A DNA stretch of 64,000 nt from Colwellia sp. Arc7-635 (GTDB lineage Bacteria; Pseudomonadota; Gammaproteobacteria; Enterobacterales; Alteromonadaceae): NCBI RefSeq assembly GCF_003971255.1, contig NZ_CP034660.1, forward strand, positions 3,472,001-3,536,000. Direction: 5' to 3'. Shown here in pieces: positions 9,805 through 18,514 of this stretch. The notes beneath the pieces were generated by a model. That model worked only from the letters and a program-made list of their open reading frames with translations. It ran no database searches and was not told the DNA's origin. Made by a program: the position numbers and the translations under genes. Each line of letters starts with the position of its first letter. Position 1 is the stretch's first letter.

Positions 9805-10404
9805 ATGAAAATTTTATTAGTCGGTGCTAGCGGTACAATTGGACAAGCAGTAGAAAAAAGCTTAACAACTCATCATGAAATCGTAACCGCAAATTATTCG
9901 GGTGGTGATATACAGGTTGATTTAGGTAATGTTGAATCAATTCGTCAAATGTTTGAAACAGCAGGAAGTATTGATGCAATAATTTCAACCGCCGGAGTAG
10001 CTAATTTTGCTAGCTTTACTGACCTAACTGAAACTGACTATCAAATGGCTTTAAATAACAAATTAATGGGACAAATAAATCTGATCCGGTTTGGTCAAAG
10101 CTATATAAATACGGGTGGATCAATAACATTAACATCGGGCATCTTATCAAGAGAACCCATGCCTGGTGGCTCTGTCATTAGTATGGCGAACGGTGCATTA
10201 GAGAGTTTTGTAAAATCAGTCGTTTTAGAAGTCGATCGCTATAGAGTTAATGTGGTAGCGCCTATATTTGTTAAAGAAACTATGGCAATGATGGGCATGG
10301 ATACTGAAATAGGTCTATCAGCAAGCGATACCGCTAAAGCTTATGTTGCAGCAGTAACAGGTAAAATGCATGGCCAAATATTAGATGCTCCTGATTACTT
10401 ATAA
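9805..10404 (+). CDS. Short-chain dehydrogenase/reductase, atypical
   Basis: 199 residues from the ATG at 9805, preceded by a GGAG ribosome site at 9795-9798. An upstream in-frame TTG at 9793 is rejected because it would sit on that site. The N-terminus carries the Rossmann glycine motif GASGTIG (about residues 7-13). Further motifs are IDAIISTAG and a SGILS serine segment. The usual Tyr-x-x-x-Lys is replaced by an ISMANGALESF segment, as in a known divergent SDR subgroup, so catalysis may be altered. A proline-containing VNVVAPIF segment follows. It is probably an NAD(P)H-dependent reductase, substrate unknown, and is divergent from the LysR gene that probably controls it. Confidence 0.88.
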   Translation: MKILLVGASGTIGQAVEKSLTTHHEIVTANYSGGDIQVDLGNVESIRQMFETAGSIDAIISTAGVANFASFTDLTETDYQMALNNKLMGQINLIRFGQSYINTGGSITLTSGILSREPMPGGSVISMANGALESFVKSVVLEVDRYRVNVVAPIFVKETMAMMGMDTEIGLSASDTAKAYVAAVTGKMHGQILDAPDYL

Positions 10405-10485
10405 TTACAGCTTACGAAATAAATAATAGATCTGTAGTGTAAATTAACTGCAGGTTTATTTATCAATAAAGCCAACTGTCAGGGA

Positions 10486-10815
10486 CTATTTTAAATGATG
10501 TCTGAAGTGGCTTAATCGTCTTTGACGCTGTTTTCTCTTTTGACGAAGACGGCTTGCATAATAATTAGTGGCAAGTTTAACTTGACCACTACAATCTAAA
10601 TAATCTTTACAGAGTCGAGTCTAATTTTGAAAAGGTGTTTTTCTACCTACAGTTATTTCGTCGATAAACTGTTGTACGTTGATTATACTATTTTTTAAAA
10701 ACACGGTAAAAATTAGCGGGTTCATGGTGCCAAAAATGTTAACAACATAACGTGTGCTGCATCGCATATCTTTAAGGCGATACGATGCACTTTCGCCTTT
10801 ATCTATAGCTTGCAA
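10486..10815 (-). pseudogene. Possible interrupted small gene
   Basis: A 109-codon minus-strand frame is open apart from one TAG at 10621-10623. Upstream of the stop it reads GRKTPFQN, downstream DYLDCSGQVKLATNYY and then a basic tail ending RLSHFRHHLK. The only start is a TTG overlapping the end of the serine hydrolase gene, and there is no obvious ribosome site. The composition of the tail looks coding, but I recognise no family. It may equally be chance. Confidence 0.2.
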
Positions 10816-12229
10816 TTAGCTCGTTAATTTTCCTTCTTACTGGAGCAACTACATCTGACTGATTTGCCAATATAACAACGATAAAGCCAGTATCAAGGTG
10901 TATATCTAAACGGGCATCAACACCTAAATAAGAACCACCATGCCCAACAATGCGGTTATTGGCCTCACCGCCCACGGAAAAGCCATATCCATACCAAAAA
11001 GCAGAGTTATATTTTGTTTTTTCAGTGTAGGCATCTTCGGTGAATTCTTTACCAAGTAATTGGAATTTGGTTAGTGCAATGGAAAATTGATGTAAATCTT
11101 CTACTGTTGAAAAACCACCGCCAGCAGGGCTACCTTTAATTGCTCGGGTATAAATGCTATCGACCCACCCGTCGCTATGCATTCTTTTTAAATAACCGGA
11201 AGCTAAATTACCTGTTACCGAGTCAAGTTCAAAACTCCCTGAATTAGGCATGTTAGCTTTATCGTAAATATTTTTTTGCACGTAGTCGTAATAACTTTCT
11301 CCACTAACTTTTTCAACGACCAAGCCAAGCATCAGCATTCCTGAATTACTATAACGGTTTCGCTCACCTGGATTAAATAACAACTCACTTTCCGAGATTA
11401 ACGGCTTGTAAGCCTCTAAATCTCTGTATACCTCTTTATTGCTTTGGTTAAATTCATCATTAAAGAAATTTCCAAAACCTGAGGTATGTGTCAAAAGGTG
11501 CCTAATCGTAATAGCGCCAGAATCACCTTTAGGTAACCAGCTCTTATCAACAAACTGAACAAGCTTATCCTCGAACTTCAATTTCCCCTTCTCGATGAGT
11601 TGCAATGCAGAAATAGCCGTGAACATTTTGTTCATAGAGCCTAAAGAAAACTTTGTATCTATAATATTTTCGATCTTCCATACTTTGTTTGCGAAGCCTA
11701 CCGAGTCTTTAAAAAGAACATCTTTACCTCTTGCAACCAATACTGAACCAGAAAAAGCATCCTCCTTACTTAAATGCTGAATAAAACTAGAGAGTTCTTG
11801 TTTTAACGCTTTTGTTGATAAAGTTTTTTCTGGGCTATTCTGAGCTGAAGAGTCTTGTAAGGTAAAATAATTAATCTTATGAGGTGCTTCTTTTTCTTTG
11901 TTTATTATCAGGTTGTACTTCAATTTATTATTGTTAGATATAACTTCAACCCTCTCACTACCATTACTAAGAGGTGAAACTTTAACAACTTTAAGGTTTC
12001 CAAAGGTATTTTGATTATTTAAAAAAACACCAACATGCGCATCAATACCGTATGTGTCAATTCGACCTTTAGACATATGATCAGAAAGATAATCTATAAC
12101 ATCAAGACGTGAACCTTCATTAAAGATGGTAATAAATGATGGAGCTAATTCCTTATTCGCCAACTCATTATTAGCAAATAGGGAGGTAGAAAAAAATAAT
12201 ATGACTATAAATAAAGACAACGTTTTCAT
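10799..12229 (-). CDS. Beta-lactamase-family serine hydrolase, exported
   Basis: 476 residues. A signal peptide (about 1-19, cleaved after LFA) is followed by an N-terminal domain of about 120 residues, then the class C beta-lactamase/D-Ala-D-Ala peptidase fold. The catalytic SxxK is S-M-N-K at 198-201, the Y-x-N motif is Y-S-N near 293, and the third motif is a GHGG near the C-terminus in place of KTG. GHGG is typical of the broad penicillin-binding-protein-like esterase/peptidase group rather than true resistance enzymes. It probably acts in the periplasm on peptides or esters; the substrate is not deducible. It is a single gene with no operon partners. Confidence 0.9.
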   Translation of the reverse strand: MKTLSLFIVILFFSTSLFANNELANKELAPSFITIFNEGSRLDVIDYLSDHMSKGRIDTYGIDAHVGVFLNNQNTFGNLKVVKVSPLSNGSERVEVISNNNKLKYNLIINKEKEAPHKINYFTLQDSSAQNSPEKTLSTKALKQELSSFIQHLSKEDAFSGSVLVARGKDVLFKDSVGFANKVWKIENIIDTKFSLGSMNKMFTAISALQLIEKGKLKFEDKLVQFVDKSWLPKGDSGAITIRHLLTHTSGFGNFFNDEFNQSNKEVYRDLEAYKPLISESELLFNPGERNRYSNSGMLMLGLVVEKVSGESYYDYVQKNIYDKANMPNSGSFELDSVTGNLASGYLKRMHSDGWVDSIYTRAIKGSPAGGGFSTVEDLHQFSIALTKFQLLGKEFTEDAYTEKTKYNSAFWYGYGFSVGGEANNRIVGHGGSYLGVDARLDIHLDTGFIVVILANQSDVVAPVRRKINELIASYR

Positions 12230-12425
12230 TAAAAAATCCTTTTATCGAAATAACTAATGTTTGAGAAAATACTAAAGCAGCTTAATCGCTTGTATAGTAT
12301 ATGTACACCTATCTATTCTCATTGAATACAACACTATTTAAAAATTAAATTACCAAAACAAAACAATGACTTATAACAAACTAAAGCTCAGTGACTGCGG
12401 CCTCGCTTACTTTATCTATTTCTAT
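12230..12425. other. Upstream region of the serine hydrolase gene
   Basis: AT-rich DNA that should contain the hydrolase promoter. I see no gene here. Confidence 0.4.
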
Positions 12426-12720
12426 TTATTGCTCAATCTCAAAATAAAACCACAACCGCTCGTTATATGATGTTAATTCTATATAAGGATAACGTCTTAC
12501 TTTCCAGCTTAAAATTTCCTTTAACGAGGCACGTTCGTTCATTAATTTTATTTGTAAAGAATAGTTGATAGGTATTATCTTTATTTAAACGGATACTCAC
12601 TATGCTGTTGCAATAGCGGCTTTTGTAATCATTAAGCAAATTTTGATTGGCAATTTTATATTTTTATTCAATACCTTCAAGAAGTAATAACAAACCAACA
12701 CTATTTTTGCTGTACCAAAA
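12426..12720 (-). pseudogene. Relic of an unidentified small protein gene
   Basis: The minus strand has two coding-like pieces in different frames that join naturally. One reads NLLNDYKSRY and then SIVSIRLNKDNTYQLFFTNK. A shift in an AT-rich run then leads to NERASLKEILSWKVRRYPY and ELTSYNERLWFYFEIEQ, with a stop at 12426. Further upstream a hydrophobic piece GLLLLLEGIE is cut off by a stop in the same frame. The residue pattern looks like real protein, but I do not recognise the family. It lies directly upstream of the serine hydrolase gene. Confidence 0.4.
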
Positions 12721-12892
12721 CAAGTTTTATGGGTGCTCTGATTAAATTCCTGAAGTCATTTGAATACTTTCAAGTTCGTCTTGGATTGTTGTACTTGGAT
12801 ATAAAACACCTCGTCTTTAGTTAGATTTTGGTGTCCGTTTTATAGGAAGAAGATCATAGTCCTTGTTTATTTTTTTGTTATATAGCTACTAG

Positions 12893-13306
12893 TTACCAAT
12901 GCTTTTTACGATCAATATAATATTTCATTGTCGAAAATATATAAGCCAATAGAAAGAATGCTGGGGTAGCAAATATATCCGGCTTTATAATCCAAGTTAA
13001 AATGCCCAATGCCAAACAAAGAAACTCCATAGTTAAAACCTGCTTTCTCGCTTTAACACCCCAGAAAAACACTTTCACTAAAAACGATTCTGATTTCCAT
13101 GATTCTGAACTTTTATCTATCACAATGACTTCCTCTTTTAGTTTAGAAATATCTATTTCAAAAACAGAGGCGAGCGATTTTAGAGATTCAATACTAGCTT
13201 TATTACCACTTTCAATTCTCTGAATTGTTCTCGTACTTAATCCAGCCATTATTGCAAGTTGCTCTTGAGACCAATTCCGTTTCTCTCTTAATTTTTTAAC
13301 TATCAT
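12893..13306 (-). CDS. XRE-family regulator with two membrane segments
   Basis: 137 residues. Positions 3-58 form a Cro/C1-type helix-turn-helix (LREKRNWSQEQLAIMAGLS, then TRTIQRIESGNKASIESLKSLA). After a linker, residues about 78-130 hold two hydrophobic helices (MEFLCLALGILTWII and PAFFLLAYIFSTMKYY), the layout of the HTH plus 2TM-domain family. The regulator is thus predicted to be membrane-anchored. It is a single gene with no clear partner; the neighbouring gene is a metallo-beta-lactamase-fold enzyme 610 bp upstream. The target is unknown. Confidence 0.85.
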   Translation of the reverse strand: MIVKKLREKRNWSQEQLAIMAGLSTRTIQRIESGNKASIESLKSLASVFEIDISKLKEEVIVIDKSSESWKSESFLVKVFFWGVKARKQVLTMEFLCLALGILTWIIKPDIFATPAFFLLAYIFSTMKYYIDRKKHW

Positions 13307-13814
13307 AAAATACCCTCGTCCATATGTGAGGAAAATCTAACTTGAAAATATCATAGGCGGTTACGAAATCAACCTGACAGTGGCACGACACGTCTCGATT
13401 TAGCTACATAACAGTGTATTAGTGTGCATTTCAAATTAACCGTCAAGAACGTTGATTAATTCAATCATATCTAATGATTTTTTATAATAACTTACCAGTA
13501 AGTTTTGTTGCGTTCAACTTCGCCTACCATTTTACATAATGAGCCGTGAGATATTAGAACCAAAAAATGGCTCGCTATGTCGATGTTTCAAGAAAAACAA
13601 AGATATTTAAAACAAATAATTGTTAAACCAGTTTGGGATAAATAAGTCTAAAGCTTTAATTACTAACATGCTAAATCTCTAGAAAAGTTAGTTCTTAGTA
13701 ACCAAAATCGTTTATTAAAAAAATATACCTATGGAGTAGCAATAAAATTAGCGGTTAACAATATTGCTTTCATATGAACAGTTATTATGGCTGACATGAT
13801 TAAATTTTGGAGCA
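13307..13814. other. Intergenic stretch, nothing recognised
   Basis: About 500 bp of AT-rich DNA upstream of the XRE gene. Short open pieces exist on both strands, but none has start, ribosome site and recognisable sequence together. Confidence 0.4.
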
Positions 13815-13842
13815 TAAAAAAGGGCTTTTAAAGCCCTTTCTT
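13815..13842 (-). terminator. Terminator after the metallo-beta-lactamase-fold gene
   Basis: Stem aaagggctt/aagcccttt, with the A run 13815-13821 giving a T run on the minus strand. It is about 75 bp beyond the stop codon at 13918. Confidence 0.85.
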
Positions 13843-13917
13843 GAATCAGTAACATACAGCGCTAACTTTGGGATATAAAATACATTAGCCCAATATTACT
13901 GTTTTAACAGATCCTTG

Positions 13918-14778
13918 TTACTTTAAATCAGCAACTAAAGTTTTCAACCATTTTTCTTCGGTGATAAATGCCCAAGATAAATGTTTATATTTTTCGCCAA
14001 TACCTTCATCAAGTATTTGCTGTTCTGATTTTCCTGCAGCAAGTGCTAATGTAACTCTATCAATACTAAAGGCGATCATTTCAGCAAAAGCTAGTAGGCT
14101 TTTTTTGTTAGTTAGTTTGCCGTGTCCTGGAATGATCACTACATCGTCTGGTGTGTTTTTCAGCATGTGTTTAGCGCTCGCTAAATAACCTTTAACACTG
14201 CCGCCACTTTTCAAGTCGATGAAAGGAAAACCAACTTCAAAAAACAAATCACCGGTATGCAATACATTAGCTTTTTTAAAGTATACGAAGGTGTCGCCGT
14301 CAGTATGGCCTTTTGGTAAATGCGTTAATTGGACTTCTTCGTTATCTAAATAAATGGTAATGCCGTCTTTGTAAGTTACAACAGGCAAGCTTTCAGCGCT
14401 GTGATCAGCTTTACTGCTCAAGCGGCTACGGACATTTTCATGAGCAAAAATGGGCGCTTTATGAGAAAAGAATTGATTACTACCGGTATGGTCACCATGA
14501 AAATGAGTATTAATAATATATTTAAGCTCTTTATCTTCAAGCCCCTTCATTGCACTTTCAATTTTCTCAGCTAATGGGGCAAACTTATCGTCAACAAGTA
14601 GTAAGCCTTTGTCTGTCGCAAGTACGCCAATATTACCACCCGGACCTTGTAACATATAAACATCGCCTGCAGCTTGCTGCACTGTAATATCGCTATCAGC
14701 CATTGATTGTGCGTTTACTGAACTTACCGCTGCAACGCTAAAAAATAAAGTTACTGCTACTAAAGATTTTTTGAACAT
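13918..14778 (-). CDS. Exported metallo-beta-lactamase-fold hydrolase
   Basis: 286 residues with a signal peptide of about 23 residues ending VNA. The zinc-binding motif H-F-H-G-D-H spans residues 92-97 (H92, H94, D96, H97). Further metal ligands appear in KGHTDGD, HTGDLFF and the C-terminal PGHG segment, so the dinuclear site seems complete. This is the broad periplasmic MBL group that includes cyclase-like and quinoprotein-associated hydrolases. There is no strong sign that it is an antibiotic resistance enzyme. It is a single gene with its own terminator. Substrate unknown. Confidence 0.92.
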   Translation of the reverse strand: MFKKSLVAVTLFFSVAAVSSVNAQSMADSDITVQQAAGDVYMLQGPGGNIGVLATDKGLLLVDDKFAPLAEKIESAMKGLEDKELKYIINTHFHGDHTGSNQFFSHKAPIFAHENVRSRLSSKADHSAESLPVVTYKDGITIYLDNEEVQLTHLPKGHTDGDTFVYFKKANVLHTGDLFFEVGFPFIDLKSGGSVKGYLASAKHMLKNTPDDVVIIPGHGKLTNKKSLLAFAEMIAFSIDRVTLALAAGKSEQQILDEGIGEKYKHLSWAFITEEKWLKTLVADLK

Positions 14779-15029
14779 AATTTCCCTGCCATTGTTAGTA
14801 TTATTAAATCTTGATTTATAAGTAATAGAGTAGACCCTATTAGCCGCTTTAATATTCCAGCACTCAGTTATTGTTGATATTTATATGACTATGCTGACTG
14901 ATAGTTGTACTGAAATGTGTACTGGTTAACTTTACTCGATAAAGCGGATCTTGGATCACTTTAATGCCAATACAAACCTTTGAAAGTTCTAATCAGCTAT
15001 AAATAGGTAAACTGAAATATACAGAGAAA

Positions 15030-16103
15030 CTAAAATAGTACCAGCTGACTTTGCTGGGTATCACTTTGCTGCTCAGCAAAACCTAATGACAAACCTATTA
15101 AGCGAACTTTTCGATTATTCGCTCTAGTCATTGCCTTTTCAAGCAATGTGATAAAAACGGCTTCGTGGCAATCACTAGATTGAATGTCGACAGTAGTTTG
15201 TTGAAAATCGGCAAACTTAATCTTTACGGTTTGTTTGCTAATCTCCCGATCGTGGTGTTTTTCCAAACGAAGTTTGAGCTTAGTAAATAAACTCATCAAT
15301 ATTGTCTGGCATTGTTCGATAGTGTCAATATCTTCTGCCATTGTGGTTTCAATTGCTAAAGACTTTCTTACTCGCTGCGTTTCAAGTGCACGGTCATCTA
15401 TACCAAAGCTGCGTTGATATAAAGCCGTAGCAAACTTTCCAACAATGGTTTGTAATTTGGCGACTGAACTGGCACGAACATCAGCACAACTTTCAAATCC
15501 ATAAGCTTTTAGTTTTTCGCTAGTTTTGGGGCCAATACCGGGAATTTTTTTCAATGCGAGTTGGGCGACAAAAGCGCTTACTTTATCTGGAGAAACAACA
15601 CACTGACCATTAGGTTTATTTTCATCACTGGCAATTTTAGCAATAAATTTATTCGGGGCAATACCGGCAGAAGCGGTAAGGTTGAGTTCATTAAAAATAT
15701 CATGACGTATTTGTTCAGCAATTAACGTTGCACTGCCATAAAACAAAGGAGAATCAGTCACATCAAGGTAGGCTTCATCTAATGATAACGGTTCAATTAA
15801 ATCGGTATAACGTAGAAAGATAGCCCTTATTTCTTGCGATACTTGCTGATAAACCGACATACGACCATCAACAATAATGAGTTCGGGACAAAGCGCTTTC
15901 GCGCGAGCATTCGGCATAGCAGCACGTATACCAAATTCTCTCGCCTTATAGTTACACGTACAAAGCACGCTACGTGGTCCATTACCGCCAACAGCAATTG
16001 GTACATGACGTAATTCAGGGTTGTCTCGCATTTCTACAGCCGCATAAAAACAGTCCATGTCTATATGGATAATTTTTCTTCGAGACTGATTTTCTGTCAA
16101 CAT
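15030..16103 (-). CDS. dinB: DNA polymerase IV
   Basis: 357 residues, normal for DinB, a Y-family translesion polymerase without proofreading. The catalytic acids are visible: HIDMD (D15) and the SLDEAYLD motif (D109, E110). Y20, in the CFYAAVE segment, is the steric-gate position. Helix-hairpin-helix motifs (KKIPGIGPKTSEKL) follow the catalytic core, and the little-finger domain covers about 240-340. The final QLVLF is a beta-clamp-binding motif. The gene is monocistronic. I did not find a convincing LexA box upstream. Confidence 0.96.
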   Translation of the reverse strand: MLTENQSRRKIIHIDMDCFYAAVEMRDNPELRHVPIAVGGNGPRSVLCTCNYKAREFGIRAAMPNARAKALCPELIIVDGRMSVYQQVSQEIRAIFLRYTDLIEPLSLDEAYLDVTDSPLFYGSATLIAEQIRHDIFNELNLTASAGIAPNKFIAKIASDENKPNGQCVVSPDKVSAFVAQLALKKIPGIGPKTSEKLKAYGFESCADVRASSVAKLQTIVGKFATALYQRSFGIDDRALETQRVRKSLAIETTMAEDIDTIEQCQTILMSLFTKLKLRLEKHHDREISKQTVKIKFADFQQTTVDIQSSDCHEAVFITLLEKAMTRANNRKVRLIGLSLGFAEQQSDTQQSQLVLF

Positions 16104-16460
16104 TTACCGTTCCATATAAATTAATTTAAGACATGATACGACGAATAAAAATAAACTGTATATAAAAACAGTTACTTTAGCATATATAGCGATACCGTCA
16201 ATAAAGAACAATAAATTGAATGCGTAGTTCAAAACTACCGAATGGGTGTATTTAAGATTTACAGAAAACTTTACTTATAGACTTGTTGAAAGACTTATTG
16301 ACGTTATATCTTTGTTTTAACTTTTAGTCATAACCCATAAAGGCTAGCTTATTAGTTAGAGAATGAAGCTGCAGTGACTGCAATAACGAAAGCAGTAGTG
16401 ATGTGGGTTACTGTCGAATAAGTAACGATGATCAAGTGGTTTAACAACGTTTTCACATTC
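16104..16460. other. Intergenic stretch between dinB and nhaD
   Basis: AT-rich DNA that should include the dinB promoter. No gene or RNA recognised. Confidence 0.4.
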
Positions 16461-16506
16461 ATTGCCTGTCATTAAACGCGATTAACGCGTAATAACGACA
16501 GGCAAT
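16461..16506 (-). terminator. Large hairpin downstream of nhaD
   Basis: A perfect 10-bp inverted repeat (attgcctgtc at 16461-16470 and gacaggcaat at 16497-16506) encloses a second pairing acgcg/cgcgt. It lies 47 bp past the nhaD stop. There is no strong T run, so it may be a 3' stabilising hairpin or weak terminator. Confidence 0.55.
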
Positions 16507-16552
16507 ATCAAAGCTGTTAGATTGGTTTAACTTAAATTAGCTATGTAGCTTT

Positions 16553-17974
16553 TTAGCCATTAATTAAAAAATGTACGCCAATACTGGCAGCATATCCTAA
16601 TGCGATAGCCCAGCTCCACTTTAAGTGTCCCATAAATGAATACACTCCTTTGGTTTGTCCCATTAAGGCAACGCCTGCTGCAGAGCCAATTGATAATAAA
16701 CTACCGCCAACACCTGCAGTCATTGTCACTAATAACCATTGTTGAAGATCCATCACTGGGTTCATACTTAATACAGCAAACACAACGGGAATATTATCAA
16801 CAATCGCTGATAACACACCTACGGCAATATTGGCATACGTTGGGCTCCAGCTGCTGTACAACGCTTCTGAAACTAAACTTAAATAGCCCATAAAGCCTAA
16901 GCCACCAACACACATAACAACACCGTAGAAAAATAGTAAAGTGTCCCATTCTGCACGTGCTATTTTATCAAAAATATCAAAAGGAAGAATGTTACCCAAT
17001 TTTTTCAATTCTTCAGCATCGTTCGCTGCTTCGGCTTTATTGCGTTTTTTATCTAACGATCGCGGTAGGCTCATACGTAAATAAAAACCGAAAAACTTCA
17101 GGTAACCTAGTCCCATCATCATACCTAAAACGGGTGGCATGTTGACAACACTGTGACATAAAACTGCTGTTGCAATCGTTAAGATGAAGAGCGCAACAAT
17201 TCTTTTTGCCCCTCTTTTAATTTCAAACGTTTCGCTGAGATCAGGCACTGATTTTTCGTTGGAAATGAAAAAGCTCATGATAATGGCAGGGACTAAAAAA
17301 TTAACTAAAGAAGGAATAAACAGTACAATAAATTGCTCAAATTTAACCAGACCCGATTGCCAAATCATTAACGTTGTAATATCGCCAAATGGACTAAATA
17401 CGCCACCCGCATTGGCCGCAACAACAATATTAATACAAGCGATATTAATGAATTTTTTATCTTTTGATGCAACTTTTAATATAATGGCACACATCAACAT
17501 TGCGGTTGTTAAGTTATTAGCAAAAGAAGAAATAACAAACGCTAAAATGCCGGTTAACCAAAATAATGACCTTAAGCTTAAGCCTTTAGAGACCATCCAT
17601 AAGCGCAAGCCATCAAAAATACCTCTTTCTTCCATAGCGTTTATGTAAGTCATCGCAACTAAAAGAAATAATAAGAGTTGTGCATATTCAAGTAAGTTGT
17701 GATTAAACGCTTCTTCAGCTTCTAAAGGAATACCGTTTTGTGTGTAAATCCAGCCAATAATCAGCCAAATAATACCTGCAGCAACAAGCACCGGTTTAGA
17801 CTTTCTTAAATGAATAACATCTTCACCAATCACCAATAAGTAGGCAATTGAAAATAGAATGAGAGCGGTAAAACCAAGTACAGAATTGGTTAAATCAATA
17901 CTACCGGGGCCTGCTGCCCAAGAAGTACCAGAAATACAGGAAAGTAACAGGATTAATACTATTTTTTTAAACAT
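16553..17974 (-). CDS. nhaD: Na+/H+ antiporter NhaD
   Basis: 473 residues, many hydrophobic helices and an N-terminal signal-like segment ending SWA. The first helices read LTNSVLGFTALILFSIAYLLVI followed by a conserved GEDVIHLRKSKP loop, typical of NhaD in the ion transporter superfamily. Conserved membrane segments SSFANNLTTAMLMC and NAGGVFSPFGDITTLM contain the Asn/Asp and Gly residues expected for ion binding. NhaD expels Na+ (or Li+) in exchange for H+ at alkaline pH, so it fits with the sodium-motive NQR complex encoded a few kb away. It is monocistronic. Confidence 0.94.
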   Translation of the reverse strand: MFKKIVLILLLSCISGTSWAAGPGSIDLTNSVLGFTALILFSIAYLLVIGEDVIHLRKSKPVLVAAGIIWLIIGWIYTQNGIPLEAEEAFNHNLLEYAQLLLFLLVAMTYINAMEERGIFDGLRLWMVSKGLSLRSLFWLTGILAFVISSFANNLTTAMLMCAIILKVASKDKKFINIACINIVVAANAGGVFSPFGDITTLMIWQSGLVKFEQFIVLFIPSLVNFLVPAIIMSFFISNEKSVPDLSETFEIKRGAKRIVALFILTIATAVLCHSVVNMPPVLGMMMGLGYLKFFGFYLRMSLPRSLDKKRNKAEAANDAEELKKLGNILPFDIFDKIARAEWDTLLFFYGVVMCVGGLGFMGYLSLVSEALYSSWSPTYANIAVGVLSAIVDNIPVVFAVLSMNPVMDLQQWLLVTMTAGVGGSLLSIGSAAGVALMGQTKGVYSFMGHLKWSWAIALGYAASIGVHFLING

Positions 17975-18514
17975 AATTACCTAATTGAACGAGATAGTGT
18001 TCCGATTGTTGCAGCTAACCCATGGGTAAAGTTGCTTTGTCTTGTTTTAGCTAGGGCTATTTTCTCTGTTAATGACGCTATTTACTCAGTTTTTAATGTA
18101 TCAATTTGTTTTATTAAACCCATATCATCAAAGGAAATAAACGGCTAACAACATATACTCAGCCAACAACTTTTAATATTTGAAGTCTGCGTAAATATTG
18201 CCGCGACATTATAATCCTCCCAAGTGTATTTTGGCTTATATTTTTTGTAAATTTTTTGCGATAAATCATAATATGATGATAATTTACTCATATTTATTTT
18301 GGGCTAGAAGAAGTGCCCATGTCACTGCACGACTGAATCTTACCTTTAGGCATAGTTAGAGATAAATATTTACTGGGTAAAGTAGGCAATTAAGTCTGTT
18401 GCTTCAAATATGACTAAAACATTTGTTCTCAGTAATCAGTGCTGTTAATTTTGTAAAAGATACGATAGCGTAACGCTGTTTTTTTATCATACTAAGTAGG
18501 TGGTTGTTTTACAT
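17975..18514. other. Divergent region between nhaD and the HupE-like gene
   Basis: About 540 bp of AT-rich DNA with both divergent promoters. A small palindrome acccatgggt (around 18018-18027) lies about 45 bp upstream of the nhaD start and could be a regulatory element. No riboswitch is recognised. Confidence 0.4.

Noticed and set aside
13307-13440. Possible integron attC-like site near the XRE gene
   Set aside because: A few short motifs (ggcggttacg) look suggestive, but no paired R and L boxes or integrase are present.
13918-14778. Metallo-beta-lactamase antibiotic resistance gene
   Set aside because: The metal site is present, but the sequence pattern is that of the broad exported MBL hydrolase group, with no specific resistance-enzyme features.
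16461-16506. Hairpin as a lithium or sodium riboswitch for nhaD
   Set aside because: It is downstream of nhaD, not in its leader, and shows only simple pairing.
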